64,000 bases of DNA, from contig CAVGTF010000001.1 in NCBI GenBank assembly GCA_963632245.1, positions 10,742 to 74,741 of the forward strand, given 5' to 3'. Of the stretch, positions 37,223 to 45,595 are shown in pieces. This DNA comes from UBA1724 sp963632245. Its GTDB lineage: Bacteria; Verrucomicrobiota; Lentisphaeria; Oligosphaerales; Oligosphaeraceae. Both the position numbers and the translations under genes were made by a program. Under the pieces are notes generated by a model. That model had not been told where the DNA came from. It saw only the letters and a program-made list of their open reading frames with translations, and made no database searches. Position 1 is the stretch's first letter; each line of letters begins with the position of its first letter.

Positions 37223-38410
37223 ATGTTTAAGAAAGCATTCCTCGCCGTCGCCCTCTGCCTCTCCACTCTCGCCCTGCACGCCGACCTGACCCTCCAGAGC
37301 ATGGAGTACGCCGAGGCGCAGCTCCTCGTCCAGATCAACGAGGCCGCCCTGAAGGGCTCCCTCCTGGAAAAGCTCTTCGAGCAGAAGCAAACCGAGGAGA
37401 ACGACGGCAAGCCCGCCTTCACCAAGCAGATCGAGGCAATCCTGCCCCCGGGCGTCCAGGGCACCGCGAAATTCGCCCTCGCTGCAGGCGACGCCAATGC
37501 CCCCCAGCTCCCCGACATGGAGAAGCTTGACGAGGATCTCACCAAAATCAAGTTCCTGGGAGCCGTCTCCTTCGGCGCCAGCGTCCAGAATCTCTTCGCC
37601 GCGGCCCCCATGCTCTCCCAGATGGTCCCCGAAATCAACGAAGAACTCACCCTCCAACCCATCCAGGTCGAGGGATATGCCGGCTACCGCATCACCGATA
37701 AGGAGAACAACCTAAAGACCCTGGATGTCATCCTCTCCAAGGATGGTCGCACCGCACTCTTCGGTCACAAGGACATGGTCGCCGCTGCCGCCGCCGGCAA
37801 GACCACCGCACTGCCCCCCGCACTGGCCGCCGCAAAGGCCGCCAATGCCACCGACGGCTTCGCTGTCGCCCTCTCCGATCCCAAGCACCAGGATGACCTC
37901 CGCGCCTCCCTGGAGTCCTCCTCCCTCGAGCCCATCTCCAAGGCCGCCCTCGGAAATATCCAGACCGTCGCACTCCTCGTGAACAGCACCCCCGCGGTCA
38001 TCACACTCACCATCCGCGGATTCTTCCCCGATGAGCCCGGCGCCGCCGCCGTCCGCGACAATGTCCTCAATACCATCCTCATCGAGGGCGCCAAGCAGAT
38101 CGTGCCCTTCTTCCTCCCCGGAACCGTATTCGTCGATACCCTCACCGCTACCCAGAAGGGCAATGTCGCGGAAATCACCGGCACCTTCACCGAGGCCGAT
38201 ATCAATACCATCATCACGACTCTCCAGAACGCCGTGGAACCCGCCTTCGAAATCGATGAGGCGGAAGCCCTCGAAATCGATACCAACGACATCGACGACA
38301 CCATCGATGACGCACTCGAGGACGCCATCGACGACGCCAACGACGCACTCGAGGACGCCAACGACATCGATGACGATGACCTGGAACTGGATCTCGAGGG
38401 CCTCGAATAA
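37223..38410 (+). CDS. Exported protein of unknown function with acidic tail
   Basis: 395 residues from the ATG at 37223, with GAAGGAG 9 bases upstream. A signal peptide (FKKAFLAVALCLSTLALHA) is cleaved near residue 20. The body has repeated mixed alpha/beta segments with many Ala and Leu and no cysteine. The last 45 residues are almost all Asp, Glu, Ala, Ile and Asn with a near-repeat (DDALEDAIDD, DDANDALEDA), which suggests cation binding. I recognise no family. It ends at a strong terminator. Confidence 0.6.
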   Translation: MFKKAFLAVALCLSTLALHADLTLQSMEYAEAQLLVQINEAALKGSLLEKLFEQKQTEENDGKPAFTKQIEAILPPGVQGTAKFALAAGDANAPQLPDMEKLDEDLTKIKFLGAVSFGASVQNLFAAAPMLSQMVPEINEELTLQPIQVEGYAGYRITDKENNLKTLDVILSKDGRTALFGHKDMVAAAAAGKTTALPPALAAAKAANATDGFAVALSDPKHQDDLRASLESSSLEPISKAALGNIQTVALLVNSTPAVITLTIRGFFPDEPGAAAVRDNVLNTILIEGAKQIVPFFLPGTVFVDTLTATQKGNVAEITGTFTEADINTIITTLQNAVEPAFEIDEAEALEIDTNDIDDTIDDALEDAIDDANDALEDANDIDDDDLELDLEGLE

Positions 38411-38453
38411 CCCCCTATCCTAGCTAAAACCAGAGGGGGGACAAACACCAACG

Positions 38454-38486
38454 CCCGCGCCGGCACAACACCCCGGCGCGGGTTTT
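38454..38486 (+). terminator. Intrinsic terminator after the acidic exported protein
   Basis: Perfect ten-pair stem CCCGCGCCGG / CCGGCGCGGG with a nine-base loop, followed by TTTT. Confidence 0.85.
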
Positions 38487-38551
38487 CAGCACTCCTATAC
38501 CTGGCAAAACATCTGCCGCCATTGGAAAAGGAAAAACTAAGAGTTTTGCCC

Positions 38552-39865
38552 ATGACTCTCGCGCAGACGCTATTTTCCCGCCACGATGCCCAGCAGGCCT
38601 GGACGGTCGAGGAGGTAACGGAGCTCCTCCGTACGCTGGTAGTCCGGGAACTCCCCTGGGACTTCTGGCTCTGCGGCGAGCTGATCCTCAATGACCGCGC
38701 CACCGCCAGCGTACATCTCTACGCCACCGTCCGTGACGAGAAGCAGAACACGCTGCCACTCGTCTTTTTTGGCGGCGCAGCCGTCGTCCGCTCCCTGGAT
38801 CTCAAAAGTGGCGACAAGGTGCTTGCCTGGGGGCACATCAGCTTCTATGCCCCCCGTTGCGACCTGCAGTTCCAGGCCACGAAGCTGGTGAAGGCCGATG
38901 GCGGCGGCGACACCCTCACCGAACTGCGCAAAAAAGCGCTGGAACGACTCACCGCCGAGGGGTTCCTGGATCCCAAGCGCAAAAAGCCCCTTCCGCCCTT
39001 CCCAAAGACCATCGGACTGGTCACCAGCCCCGATGCCGCCGGATTCCGGGACTTCCTCCATACCTGCCTCACACGCGCCCCACGACTCTCCTTCCTCCTG
39101 GCACCCACGAAGGTCCAGGGAAAGACCGCCGCCGCCGAATGCGCCGCCGCCCTCCGGCTCCTGGACGATCTGGGCGAATGCGATGTGATCGTCATCACCC
39201 GCGGAGGCGGCTCCGAGCAGGATCTCTGGTGCTTCAATGACGAGGCACTCGCCCGCGCCATCGCACAGGCAAAGACGCCCGTCCTCACCGCCATCGGACA
39301 CGAAAAGGATACGCCACTGGTGGACTACGTGGCCGATGCCAGCGCCATTACCCCCACCAAGGCCGCAGAACTCCTCACGGAGCCACTCTTCCTGGCAGCC
39401 AACCAGCTAAAACAACTCCAGAAGGCCGCCAGCCGCGCACTCAACTACACACTCCAGGACCGCCGCACACGACTCCGGCACTGCCTGGAATCGCCCTATC
39501 TCCAATCCCCCGAAAAGATCACCGGCGAGCGCAAAAACCGCCTCCTGAACATCGAAGTCCGGCTAGCACAGGCACTGCCGCACCAGGCAAAAGAACGCCG
39601 CGCCGCCTTCCAGAAGGCCTGGGACGCACTGCTCACTCTCCAGGACGCACGATTGAATAAATTCCGCGCACGGCTGGAACAGCTCCTGGGAACCCTCCAT
39701 GCCCTGGATCCAAAGGGCGTCCTCCACCGGGGATACAGCATCCTCCTTAACCGCGACGGGCACGCCATCCGCACCGCCGCCGAAGCCCCCGAGGGCACGC
39801 AGCTCACCGCAATGCTCGCCACCGGCTCCCTGGGACTCGAAGTCATCTCTAACCAAAATCCCTAA
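38552..39865 (+). CDS. xseA: Exodeoxyribonuclease VII large subunit
   Basis: 437 residues from the ATG at 38552 (a TTG 30 bases upstream extends the frame). N-terminal OB-fold (FWLCGELI..HLYATVRDEK), then KPLPPFPKTIGLVTSPDAAGFRDFLH, DVIVITRGGGSEQDLWCFNDEALARAIA and PVLTAIGHEKDTPLVDYVADASAITPTKAAEL, all core XseA motifs. A coiled-coil C-terminal arm follows. With XseB it degrades single-stranded DNA in repair. xseB starts six bases downstream. Confidence 0.94.
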   Translation: MTLAQTLFSRHDAQQAWTVEEVTELLRTLVVRELPWDFWLCGELILNDRATASVHLYATVRDEKQNTLPLVFFGGAAVVRSLDLKSGDKVLAWGHISFYAPRCDLQFQATKLVKADGGGDTLTELRKKALERLTAEGFLDPKRKKPLPPFPKTIGLVTSPDAAGFRDFLHTCLTRAPRLSFLLAPTKVQGKTAAAECAAALRLLDDLGECDVIVITRGGGSEQDLWCFNDEALARAIAQAKTPVLTAIGHEKDTPLVDYVADASAITPTKAAELLTEPLFLAANQLKQLQKAASRALNYTLQDRRTRLRHCLESPYLQSPEKITGERKNRLLNIEVRLAQALPHQAKERRAAFQKAWDALLTLQDARLNKFRARLEQLLGTLHALDPKGVLHRGYSILLNRDGHAIRTAAEAPEGTQLTAMLATGSLGLEVISNQNP

Positions 39866-39871
39866 CCCACT

Positions 39872-40108
39872 ATGGACGACACCAAAGACCTCACCTTCGA
39901 CCAGGCACTCCAGGAACTGGAAAATATCGTCAAGCAACTGGAGGCAGGCACCCTCTCCCTCGAAGACAGCATCAAGGAGTTCGAACGCGGAGTCACTCTC
40001 GGAAAACTCTGCAACGAAAAACTCACCTCCGCTGAACAAAAAATCCAAAAGCTCACCAAACAACCCGACGGCTCCGTGGCGAAGGAAGATATACAGCCGA
40101 TGGCGTAG
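39872..40108 (+). CDS. xseB: Exodeoxyribonuclease VII small subunit
   Basis: 78 residues, the normal XseB size. The signature is FDQALQELENIVKQLEAGTLSLEDSIKEFERG, a helical hairpin that packs on XseA. The gene is six bases after xseA. The ORF ends where repeat modules begin. Confidence 0.93.
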   Translation: MDDTKDLTFDQALQELENIVKQLEAGTLSLEDSIKEFERGVTLGKLCNEKLTSAEQKIQKLTKQPDGSVAKEDIQPMA

Positions 40109-40434
40109 CCACCCTCCCCTGCGGCGGCAAAATACCAATACCGCACCAAAAGCGGGACTAGCACCGGAGCGTTCTTCCCTAGCAGGATACCCAAAGGACG
40201 GGAGGGAGGCTACCGCCCCCGTCCCCCCCCCCGCTGCGGCGCAATGTGCGCCACAAGTATCTAGCAATCAGTGACTAGTGGATAGTTTATGCGGTGCCTG
40301 CAGCGCTATTCCGCGGCTAATGCCGCGGTACGGGTACCGCCGCACAGGCGGCGGAAGAGCCGCGCAGCGTCCTAACTTCCTCCTTCCTCCTTCCTCCTTC
40401 CTCCTTTTCGGCCTTCCCCCTTCCCCCTTCCCCT
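40109..40434. repeat. Modular palindromic intergenic repeat
   Basis: No gene. It holds the CCAAAGGACGG..GGCTACCGCCCCC module, CTAGCAATCAGTGACTAGTG, CGGTGCCTGCAGCG, CCGCGGC-TAAT-GCCGCGG, CCGCCGCACAGGCGGCGG, GAAGAGCCGCGCAGCG, CCTAACTTCC, and several CTTCCTCC copies. The pyrimidine run then continues as CTTCCCCC units up to the stop codon of the PLP-protein gene. Confidence 0.85.
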
Positions 40435-41124
40435 TTACCTTTTCCCGAAGATCGCGGTTCCGATGCGCACGATGGTGGCGCCTTCGCGGATGGCGGCGGG
40501 GTAATCCCCGCTCATTCCCATGGAGAGCTCGGGGAGCGGGGTTCCTAGAATATCCTGGATTTCATCGCGGAGGATGCGGAGTCCCGCGAAGGTCTTATTG
40601 AGACAGTCGGCGTCGGCACCCAGAGGCGCCATGGTCATAAGCCCCACCAGCGGCGCGGGAAGCGCGCCATGATCCGCCAGCGTCCGGGCAAACTCCCGCA
40701 CGGACTGCGACGTAAAGCCGAATTTGCTCTCCTCACCAGAGACATTCACCTCCAGCAACAGCTTCGGGGAGACCCCCATCTCCGAAGCCACCTCTTGAAT
40801 CCGCAGGAAAAGCTTCGGCGTATCAATTCCGTGGATCCACTGCGCGTGCTCCAGGGCGGCGCGAACTTTATTCTGCTGGAGATGTCCTATGAGATGCCAC
40901 TGGATCTCCTTCGAGAGCACCGGCGCCTTCTCCTTCAACTCCTGGACGCGATTTTCGCCGAAGGCGAGCTGTCCCGCGCCCTCATAGACCTCCTGGATAT
41001 CCGCAGCGGGGAAGGTCTTTGAGACCGCCAGCAGCCGCACCCCCGCGGGATCCCGTCCCGCATCCTCGGCCGCGCGCCGCACCGATTCCTTCACCGCGAA
41101 GTAGTTTTCCAGGAGAGTCGCCAT
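40435..41124 (-). CDS. PLP homeostasis protein (YggS/PLPBP family)
   Basis: 229 residues from the ATG at 41124; ATGs at 41139 and further upstream would add a non-conserved leader. Alanine-racemase-like barrel: LLAVSKTFPA with PLP-binding Lys36, FGENRVQEL, IQWHLIGHLQQNK, VNVSGEESKFGF, GLMTMAPLGAD and LSMGMSGDYPAAIREGATIVRIGTAIFG are all family hallmarks. It binds PLP without racemase activity and affects PLP and amino-acid balance. It is the only minus-strand gene between 18.9 and 47.9 kb. Confidence 0.92.
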   Translation of the reverse strand: MATLLENYFAVKESVRRAAEDAGRDPAGVRLLAVSKTFPAADIQEVYEGAGQLAFGENRVQELKEKAPVLSKEIQWHLIGHLQQNKVRAALEHAQWIHGIDTPKLFLRIQEVASEMGVSPKLLLEVNVSGEESKFGFTSQSVREFARTLADHGALPAPLVGLMTMAPLGADADCLNKTFAGLRILRDEIQDILGTPLPELSMGMSGDYPAAIREGATIVRIGTAIFGKR

Positions 41125-41302
41125 CGTCGTTATTCCCATCTTTGCGAGGCCGCAGAACCGCCCGCGCCCCGAAGGATTTGCCATGCCCCTCAAAAAGGGC
41201 CCTCACACGCACGGAATCCGCCTTCAAATACAGGGAAAGAACAGCCTTTTCGCAGTATGTTATCTCCCGTTTGTCCGAGGTGACTCTTCTCGCGCGCCCG
41301 CG

Positions 41303-41315
41303 TAAGATAAATGCC
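41303..41315 (+). promoter_or_regulatory. Possible promoter of the DUF721-prc unit
   Basis: TAAGAT, then AAATGCCCGC, resembles the TAnnnT-ATGCC elements elsewhere. If it is the -10 box, the ATG at 41311 cannot be the start and the ATG at 41344 is used. Confidence 0.35.
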
Positions 41316-41343
41316 CGCGGAAAGACCACACCTCCCCCCAGCC

Positions 41344-41823
41344 ATGCCCGCCAACGACGACTCAACACAGGGACTCTTGAAACGCTACGCCCCCCGCGAG
41401 GAGGAGACTCCCCTGGAACGCCAGCGCCGCCGAAAGGCGCAGAGCGAGGAGCGCGCGGTCTTCCAGTGGCTGCGACAGTGCGTCGGCACCGATGCCGCCA
41501 CCGCCGCCGTGGGCGAGCTCATGCCAAAAGAACGCCCCATTCGCGGATTGGTGGAGGACTTCTTGGGCGGCATCCGACAGGATGAGGCGCTCCTCCTGGA
41601 AAAACTCTCGCAGGCTTGGACCGCACTCCTGGGACCCGAGACCTCCAAACACCTCACACCCGTCGCCGTAGAAAACGATACCCTCTTCATCGCCGTCGAT
41701 AACAATACGTATCTCTACGTCTTCCCCAAGACACCCCTGGGAGACGCCCTCACAAAACGACTCCGAGAATGCACCGACGGACGCATCCGAAGCTATCGAC
41801 TGGTCCAGCAGGGGCGACGATAA
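41344..41823 (+). CDS. DUF721 (DciA-like) protein
   Basis: 159 residues from the ATG at 41344. The C-terminal 90 residues fit DUF721: LLEKLSQAWTALLGPETSKHLTPVAVENDTLFIAVDNNTYLY.., the W..ilG..vA.ht pattern with a KH-like beta segment. DciA proteins are replicative helicase loaders in many bacteria that lack DnaC. A charged N-terminal region (ETPLERQRRRKAQSEER) precedes it. Identification is by pattern only. prc follows after 67 bases. Confidence 0.6.
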   Translation: MPANDDSTQGLLKRYAPREEETPLERQRRRKAQSEERAVFQWLRQCVGTDAATAAVGELMPKERPIRGLVEDFLGGIRQDEALLLEKLSQAWTALLGPETSKHLTPVAVENDTLFIAVDNNTYLYVFPKTPLGDALTKRLRECTDGRIRSYRLVQQGRR

Positions 41824-41890
41824 AAACCGCCGTCCCGCACGACACCGCACCCTTTCCCCATTCCCCATTGACGAAGCCTCCTACGCACCC

Positions 41891-44152
41891 ATGAATTCCT
41901 CCCTGAAGTCCCGAAGCCTCCTCCTGACTCTCCTGCTGGCGGTCGCACTCCTCTTCTCCTCCGCCACACTCTGCCACGCCGAGCTCACCGAAGCCGGTCT
42001 GGCGCGCGATCTGCAGGAGAAGGTGATCGATGCCCCGCTGGAGCAACACAGCCCCACCGCCACGCAGCTCTTCATCGCCCGCGTCGCCGTGGAGGCGCTC
42101 CTCCAGCACCACTACTCCCAGCCACAGATGACCGGCGCCGTCATGGCACAGTGGTACCGGAACTACTTCCTCATGCTGGATCCCGGCAAGAACTACTTCC
42201 TGCGCAGCGATCTGGAGGAATTCCGCGCCTGGGAAGACAGGCTCTACCAGCGCAATCAGCCCGATCTGAATTTCGCCTACACCGTCTATCAGCGGTTCCT
42301 CCAGCGCCTCCAGGAGTGGTGCATCTACTCCTTCCAGGCATACCAGCAGGACTTCGATTTCTCCCAGAAGGAATACCTGGATCTCACCGACGATCCCGAT
42401 GACCGCGAATGGCCCCTCACCGTGGAAGAACAGCAGGACCGCTGGCGCAAGATGGTCAAGAACGCGCTACTCTCCGACCGCCTCACCCAGGAGGACCTGA
42501 AGAAGGCACAGGCACAGGAGCCCGCCGTGAACGGCGAACACCACGCGGTCTATACGCCGCCACCCGTCCGCCTCAGAAACCAGAACGCACTCATCAATAC
42601 CTACCGCACCAGACTGGAGGCAGAGCCCCTGGAAATCCTCAGCCTCTTCGTCAATGCCTTCGCGACTCTCCTGGATCCCCATAGCTGCTACTACGCCCCC
42701 GAGGCCAAGGAGGACTTCGATATCTCCATGTCACTCTCCCTCCAGGGTATCGGAGCCACTCTCACCTGGCGCGATTCCTACACCGTCGTCATGAGCCTGG
42801 TCCCCGGCGGCCCCGCTGCACTGGATGGACGACTCCGCCCCGGCGACCGTATCATCGCCGTGGCACAGGATCCCACCAACGAGCCCACCGTCGTCATCGG
42901 AATGCCCCTCTCCAAGGTGGTCCGACAGATCCGCGGCAAGAAGGGCACGCAGGTCTACCTCACCGTCCTCCCCGAGGGCGGAGCCTCCGAAAAGACCATC
43001 GTCCTCACGCGAGACGAAATCCGTCTGAAGGACTCCGAGGCACAGAGCTCCCTACATACCATCGACGGCAAACGCGTCCTCTGCATCTACCTCCCGAGCT
43101 TCTACCGGGACTTCGAGGGCGTCGCCAACAAGAACAAAAACGCCAAGAGCACCACCCGCGATGTCCTCCGACTCCTGAGCGACGCACAAAAATCCGGCCC
43201 CGTGGACGGATTGGTCCTCGATATGCGCAACAACGGCGGCGGCTCCCTGGAAGAGGCAATCCTCCTCAGCGGCGCATTCCTGGAAGGACAATCCCGGAAG
43301 GGCGTCATCCCCAATCCCGTGGTACAGACCCGCGCCGGCACCGGCGCAGTCCAGGTCCGCACCGCGCCCTCCATCCCCGCAGCCTACACCGGACCCCTCA
43401 TGGTCCTCGTGGACCGCGGTGCCGCCTCCGCTACCGAAATCCTCGCCGCATGCCTCCAGGACTCCGAGCGCGCCGTGGTGGTCGGAGATTCCCATACCCA
43501 CGGAAAGGGCACCGTTCAGAGCCTGGTGGATCTCAATGAGGTCACCCGAATGCGCCAAAATCAGCGCCTCCTGGAAAAGCAGGAGCCCGGCTCCCTCAAG
43601 ATCACCATCCAGAAGTTCTACCGGGTCACCGGCGGCTCCACCCAAAAGCTGGGCGTCACCCCCGATATCATCCTGCCATCCTTCCTGGAGGCCTTCAAGA
43701 ATACCGAGTCCGATCTGCCACACGTGCTGGCCTGGGACGAGATCTCGCCCGTCCGACACTACCGCCACACAAACCTGAAGGCCTTCCTCCCGAAACTCCA
43801 GGAGTTCTACCAGAATTACGCCGATACCAATCCCGAATTCCTCCGATACGCCCGCGACGTCAAGGAATACATCGACTTCCGCAAAAACCGGAAGCTCCCA
43901 CTGGAATTCCAGGAGGCCCGGAGGTATCGCGATCAGGAGACCGCACTGGCGCGCAAGTGGAAACACTACCAACCCGAACGCGATGGCGATAAGAACGAAC
44001 GACTCCACGAGGCCGACGAGGCCATCTACGATGACGGCGCACCCCGGGAAGACGTGGTCCTGGATGCCTCCCTCGCCATCATGGGCGAGATGATGCGCAT
44101 CGACCAGGCGAACAACAACAACGCCTTCAGCATCCAGCGGAAGAAGAAGTAG
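41891..44152 (+). CDS. prc: Tail-specific (C-terminal) protease, Prc/Tsp type
   Basis: 753 residues. A signal peptide (LLLTLLLAVALLFSSATLCHA) ends near residue 30. The helical N-terminal domain contains YFLMLDPGKNYFLRSDL, typical of Prc. A PDZ domain (SLQGIGATLTW..VVMSLVPGGPAALDGRLRPGDRIIAV) is at about residues 280-370. The S41 catalytic core has DLRN-like LDMRNNGGGSLEEA, the nucleophile Ser in RGAASATEI (about residue 512) and the general-base Lys in HGKGTVQS (about 538). A C-terminal DUF3340-like region follows. It degrades periplasmic proteins and trims envelope proteins. Confidence 0.93.
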   Translation: MNSSLKSRSLLLTLLLAVALLFSSATLCHAELTEAGLARDLQEKVIDAPLEQHSPTATQLFIARVAVEALLQHHYSQPQMTGAVMAQWYRNYFLMLDPGKNYFLRSDLEEFRAWEDRLYQRNQPDLNFAYTVYQRFLQRLQEWCIYSFQAYQQDFDFSQKEYLDLTDDPDDREWPLTVEEQQDRWRKMVKNALLSDRLTQEDLKKAQAQEPAVNGEHHAVYTPPPVRLRNQNALINTYRTRLEAEPLEILSLFVNAFATLLDPHSCYYAPEAKEDFDISMSLSLQGIGATLTWRDSYTVVMSLVPGGPAALDGRLRPGDRIIAVAQDPTNEPTVVIGMPLSKVVRQIRGKKGTQVYLTVLPEGGASEKTIVLTRDEIRLKDSEAQSSLHTIDGKRVLCIYLPSFYRDFEGVANKNKNAKSTTRDVLRLLSDAQKSGPVDGLVLDMRNNGGGSLEEAILLSGAFLEGQSRKGVIPNPVVQTRAGTGAVQVRTAPSIPAAYTGPLMVLVDRGAASATEILAACLQDSERAVVVGDSHTHGKGTVQSLVDLNEVTRMRQNQRLLEKQEPGSLKITIQKFYRVTGGSTQKLGVTPDIILPSFLEAFKNTESDLPHVLAWDEISPVRHYRHTNLKAFLPKLQEFYQNYADTNPEFLRYARDVKEYIDFRKNRKLPLEFQEARRYRDQETALARKWKHYQPERDGDKNERLHEADEAIYDDGAPREDVVLDASLAIMGEMMRIDQANNNNAFSIQRKKK

Positions 44153-44179
44153 CCACACCCCCCTCCACAAGACAAGAGC

Positions 44180-45205
44180 ATGGATCCCTCCACAGAGCGA
44201 ATCTTCCAGCGCGGAACACAGTTCCTGGGCTGCAAATACCCCATCCTCTGCGGCGCCATGACATGGGTCAGCACACCCGCATTGGTCGCCGCAGTGGCAC
44301 AGGCGGGCGCCTTCGCCGCCCTCGCCGGCGGCTCCATGCCACCACAAATGCTGGAGGACGCCATCGCCGAAACCCGCCACCTCACCGACCAGCCCTTCGC
44401 TGTCAATGTGATCACCCTGGGACCCGCCTACCAGAGCCACCTGGAGGTCCTGAAACAGGCACACGTGCCCTTCGTGATCTTCGCCGGCGGAATCCCAAAA
44501 GACTCCGAAATCGCCGCCATCAAGGACTCCGGAGCGAAGGTCCTCTGCTTCGCACCCACCGAGCCACTGGCACGACGACTCCTGGCATACGGCGCAGATG
44601 CACTCCTCCTGGAAGGCACCGAGGCCGGCGGACACATCGGACCCGTCGCCCTCAGCGTCCTCCTCCAACAGGTGCTCTTCCAGTGCGACCAGGTACCCGT
44701 CTTCGTGGGCGGAGGGCTCGCCACCGGAAAACTCATGGCCCATCTCCTCATGATGGGCGCCGCCGGAGTCCAACTCGGCACACGATTCGCCGTCGCAAAA
44801 GAGTGCGCCGCACACCCCAATTTCAAACAGGCACTCCTCCACGCCAGCGCAAAAGACGCACAGCCCGCCGGACAATTCGACTCCGCACTCCCCGTCACCG
44901 CCGTCCGCACTCTCCGAAATAAGGGCACACGGGAATTCGAACGGCTCCAACTCCACCTGCTCTCACAACTCAATGCCGGACATATCACCCGACAGTCCGC
45001 TCAGGAACAAGTGGAACACTTCTGGGTCGGCGGACTCCGACACGCCGCCATCGACGGCGATGTCCAACGGGGCTCCGTTATGGCCGGACAATCCGTCGGA
45101 CTCGTCAATAAAGAACAGACCGTCCAGGAAATCGTCCAGGAGCTCGTCACGACCTGCGACCAGGAAGTCATCCGCATCCGGGAAATGCTAGGAAACAGGG
45201 AGTAG
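44180..45205 (+). CDS. FMN-dependent nitronate monooxygenase / FabK-type enoyl-ACP reductase
   Basis: 341 residues, TIM barrel. Visible are YPILCGAMTWVSTPALVAAVAQAG, NVITLGP, FAGGIP, GADALLLEGTEAGGHIG, VPVFVGGGLATG and VQLGTRFAVAKEC. The EGxEAGGH motif and GGGLATG are shared by FabK (enoyl-ACP reductase II) and nitronate monooxygenases; which one it is cannot be settled. No fab genes are adjacent. The stop codon lies inside a GGGAGTAGGTAGAAG word of a repeat module, so the exact C-terminus may have been set by the repeat. Confidence 0.75.
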   Translation: MDPSTERIFQRGTQFLGCKYPILCGAMTWVSTPALVAAVAQAGAFAALAGGSMPPQMLEDAIAETRHLTDQPFAVNVITLGPAYQSHLEVLKQAHVPFVIFAGGIPKDSEIAAIKDSGAKVLCFAPTEPLARRLLAYGADALLLEGTEAGGHIGPVALSVLLQQVLFQCDQVPVFVGGGLATGKLMAHLLMMGAAGVQLGTRFAVAKECAAHPNFKQALLHASAKDAQPAGQFDSALPVTAVRTLRNKGTREFERLQLHLLSQLNAGHITRQSAQEQVEHFWVGGLRHAAIDGDVQRGSVMAGQSVGLVNKEQTVQEIVQELVTTCDQEVIRIREMLGNRE

Positions 45206-45595
45206 GTAGAAGATCGTAGGGAGTAGGTTTATTCGAGCGCTCCGCGGGAACCCATGCGCGCCCGCATTGGCGCGCACACATATTGTGCAAAAGGCCAGCA
45301 CCGCCATTAGACGGGAAAAATAGTCGGGGGTACGGGGGCGGTAGCCCCAGGCCTTTGGATACCCCGTCCTATTCTCCCCCCCCATCGCTAGAAAAAAAAC
45401 GCAGGCATAACGTAGCAAAAGAATGCTACGCACCCTCCTTCTCTGCCTTTTTATCCTAGGAAACTCCCAGGGGAGCTGCTATCTTAGCAGGCGAAAGCTT
45501 TCCAAACTTCCTCCTTACCGCAAGACAAGCTCCGGCGTATTTGAGCGTAGCGAAAGGTCGCCGGGCGCTCTCCTTCCTCCTTCCTCCTTTTTCCC
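45206..45595. repeat. Composite of repeat modules
   Basis: No gene. It begins with GTAGGGAGTAGGTTTATTCG and GCGCTCCGCGG, then GCGCGCC..GGCGCGC-like arms, the GGGGGCGGTAGCCCC..CCTTTGGATACCCC module, a run of A, a CGTAGC-AAAAGAAT-GCTACG hairpin (45411-45430), and the CTTCCTCC tail ending two bases before the ATG of the nuclease-helicase gene. Confidence 0.8.

Noticed and set aside
43052..44956. 634-codon frame opposite prc and the FabK-like gene
   Set aside because: Shadow of two well-supported genes on the plus strand.
45401..45414. Minus-strand promoter-like TACGTTATGCC
   Set aside because: No minus-strand gene lies downstream; it would read into repeats and antisense to the FabK-like gene. 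It may be a displaced remnant.
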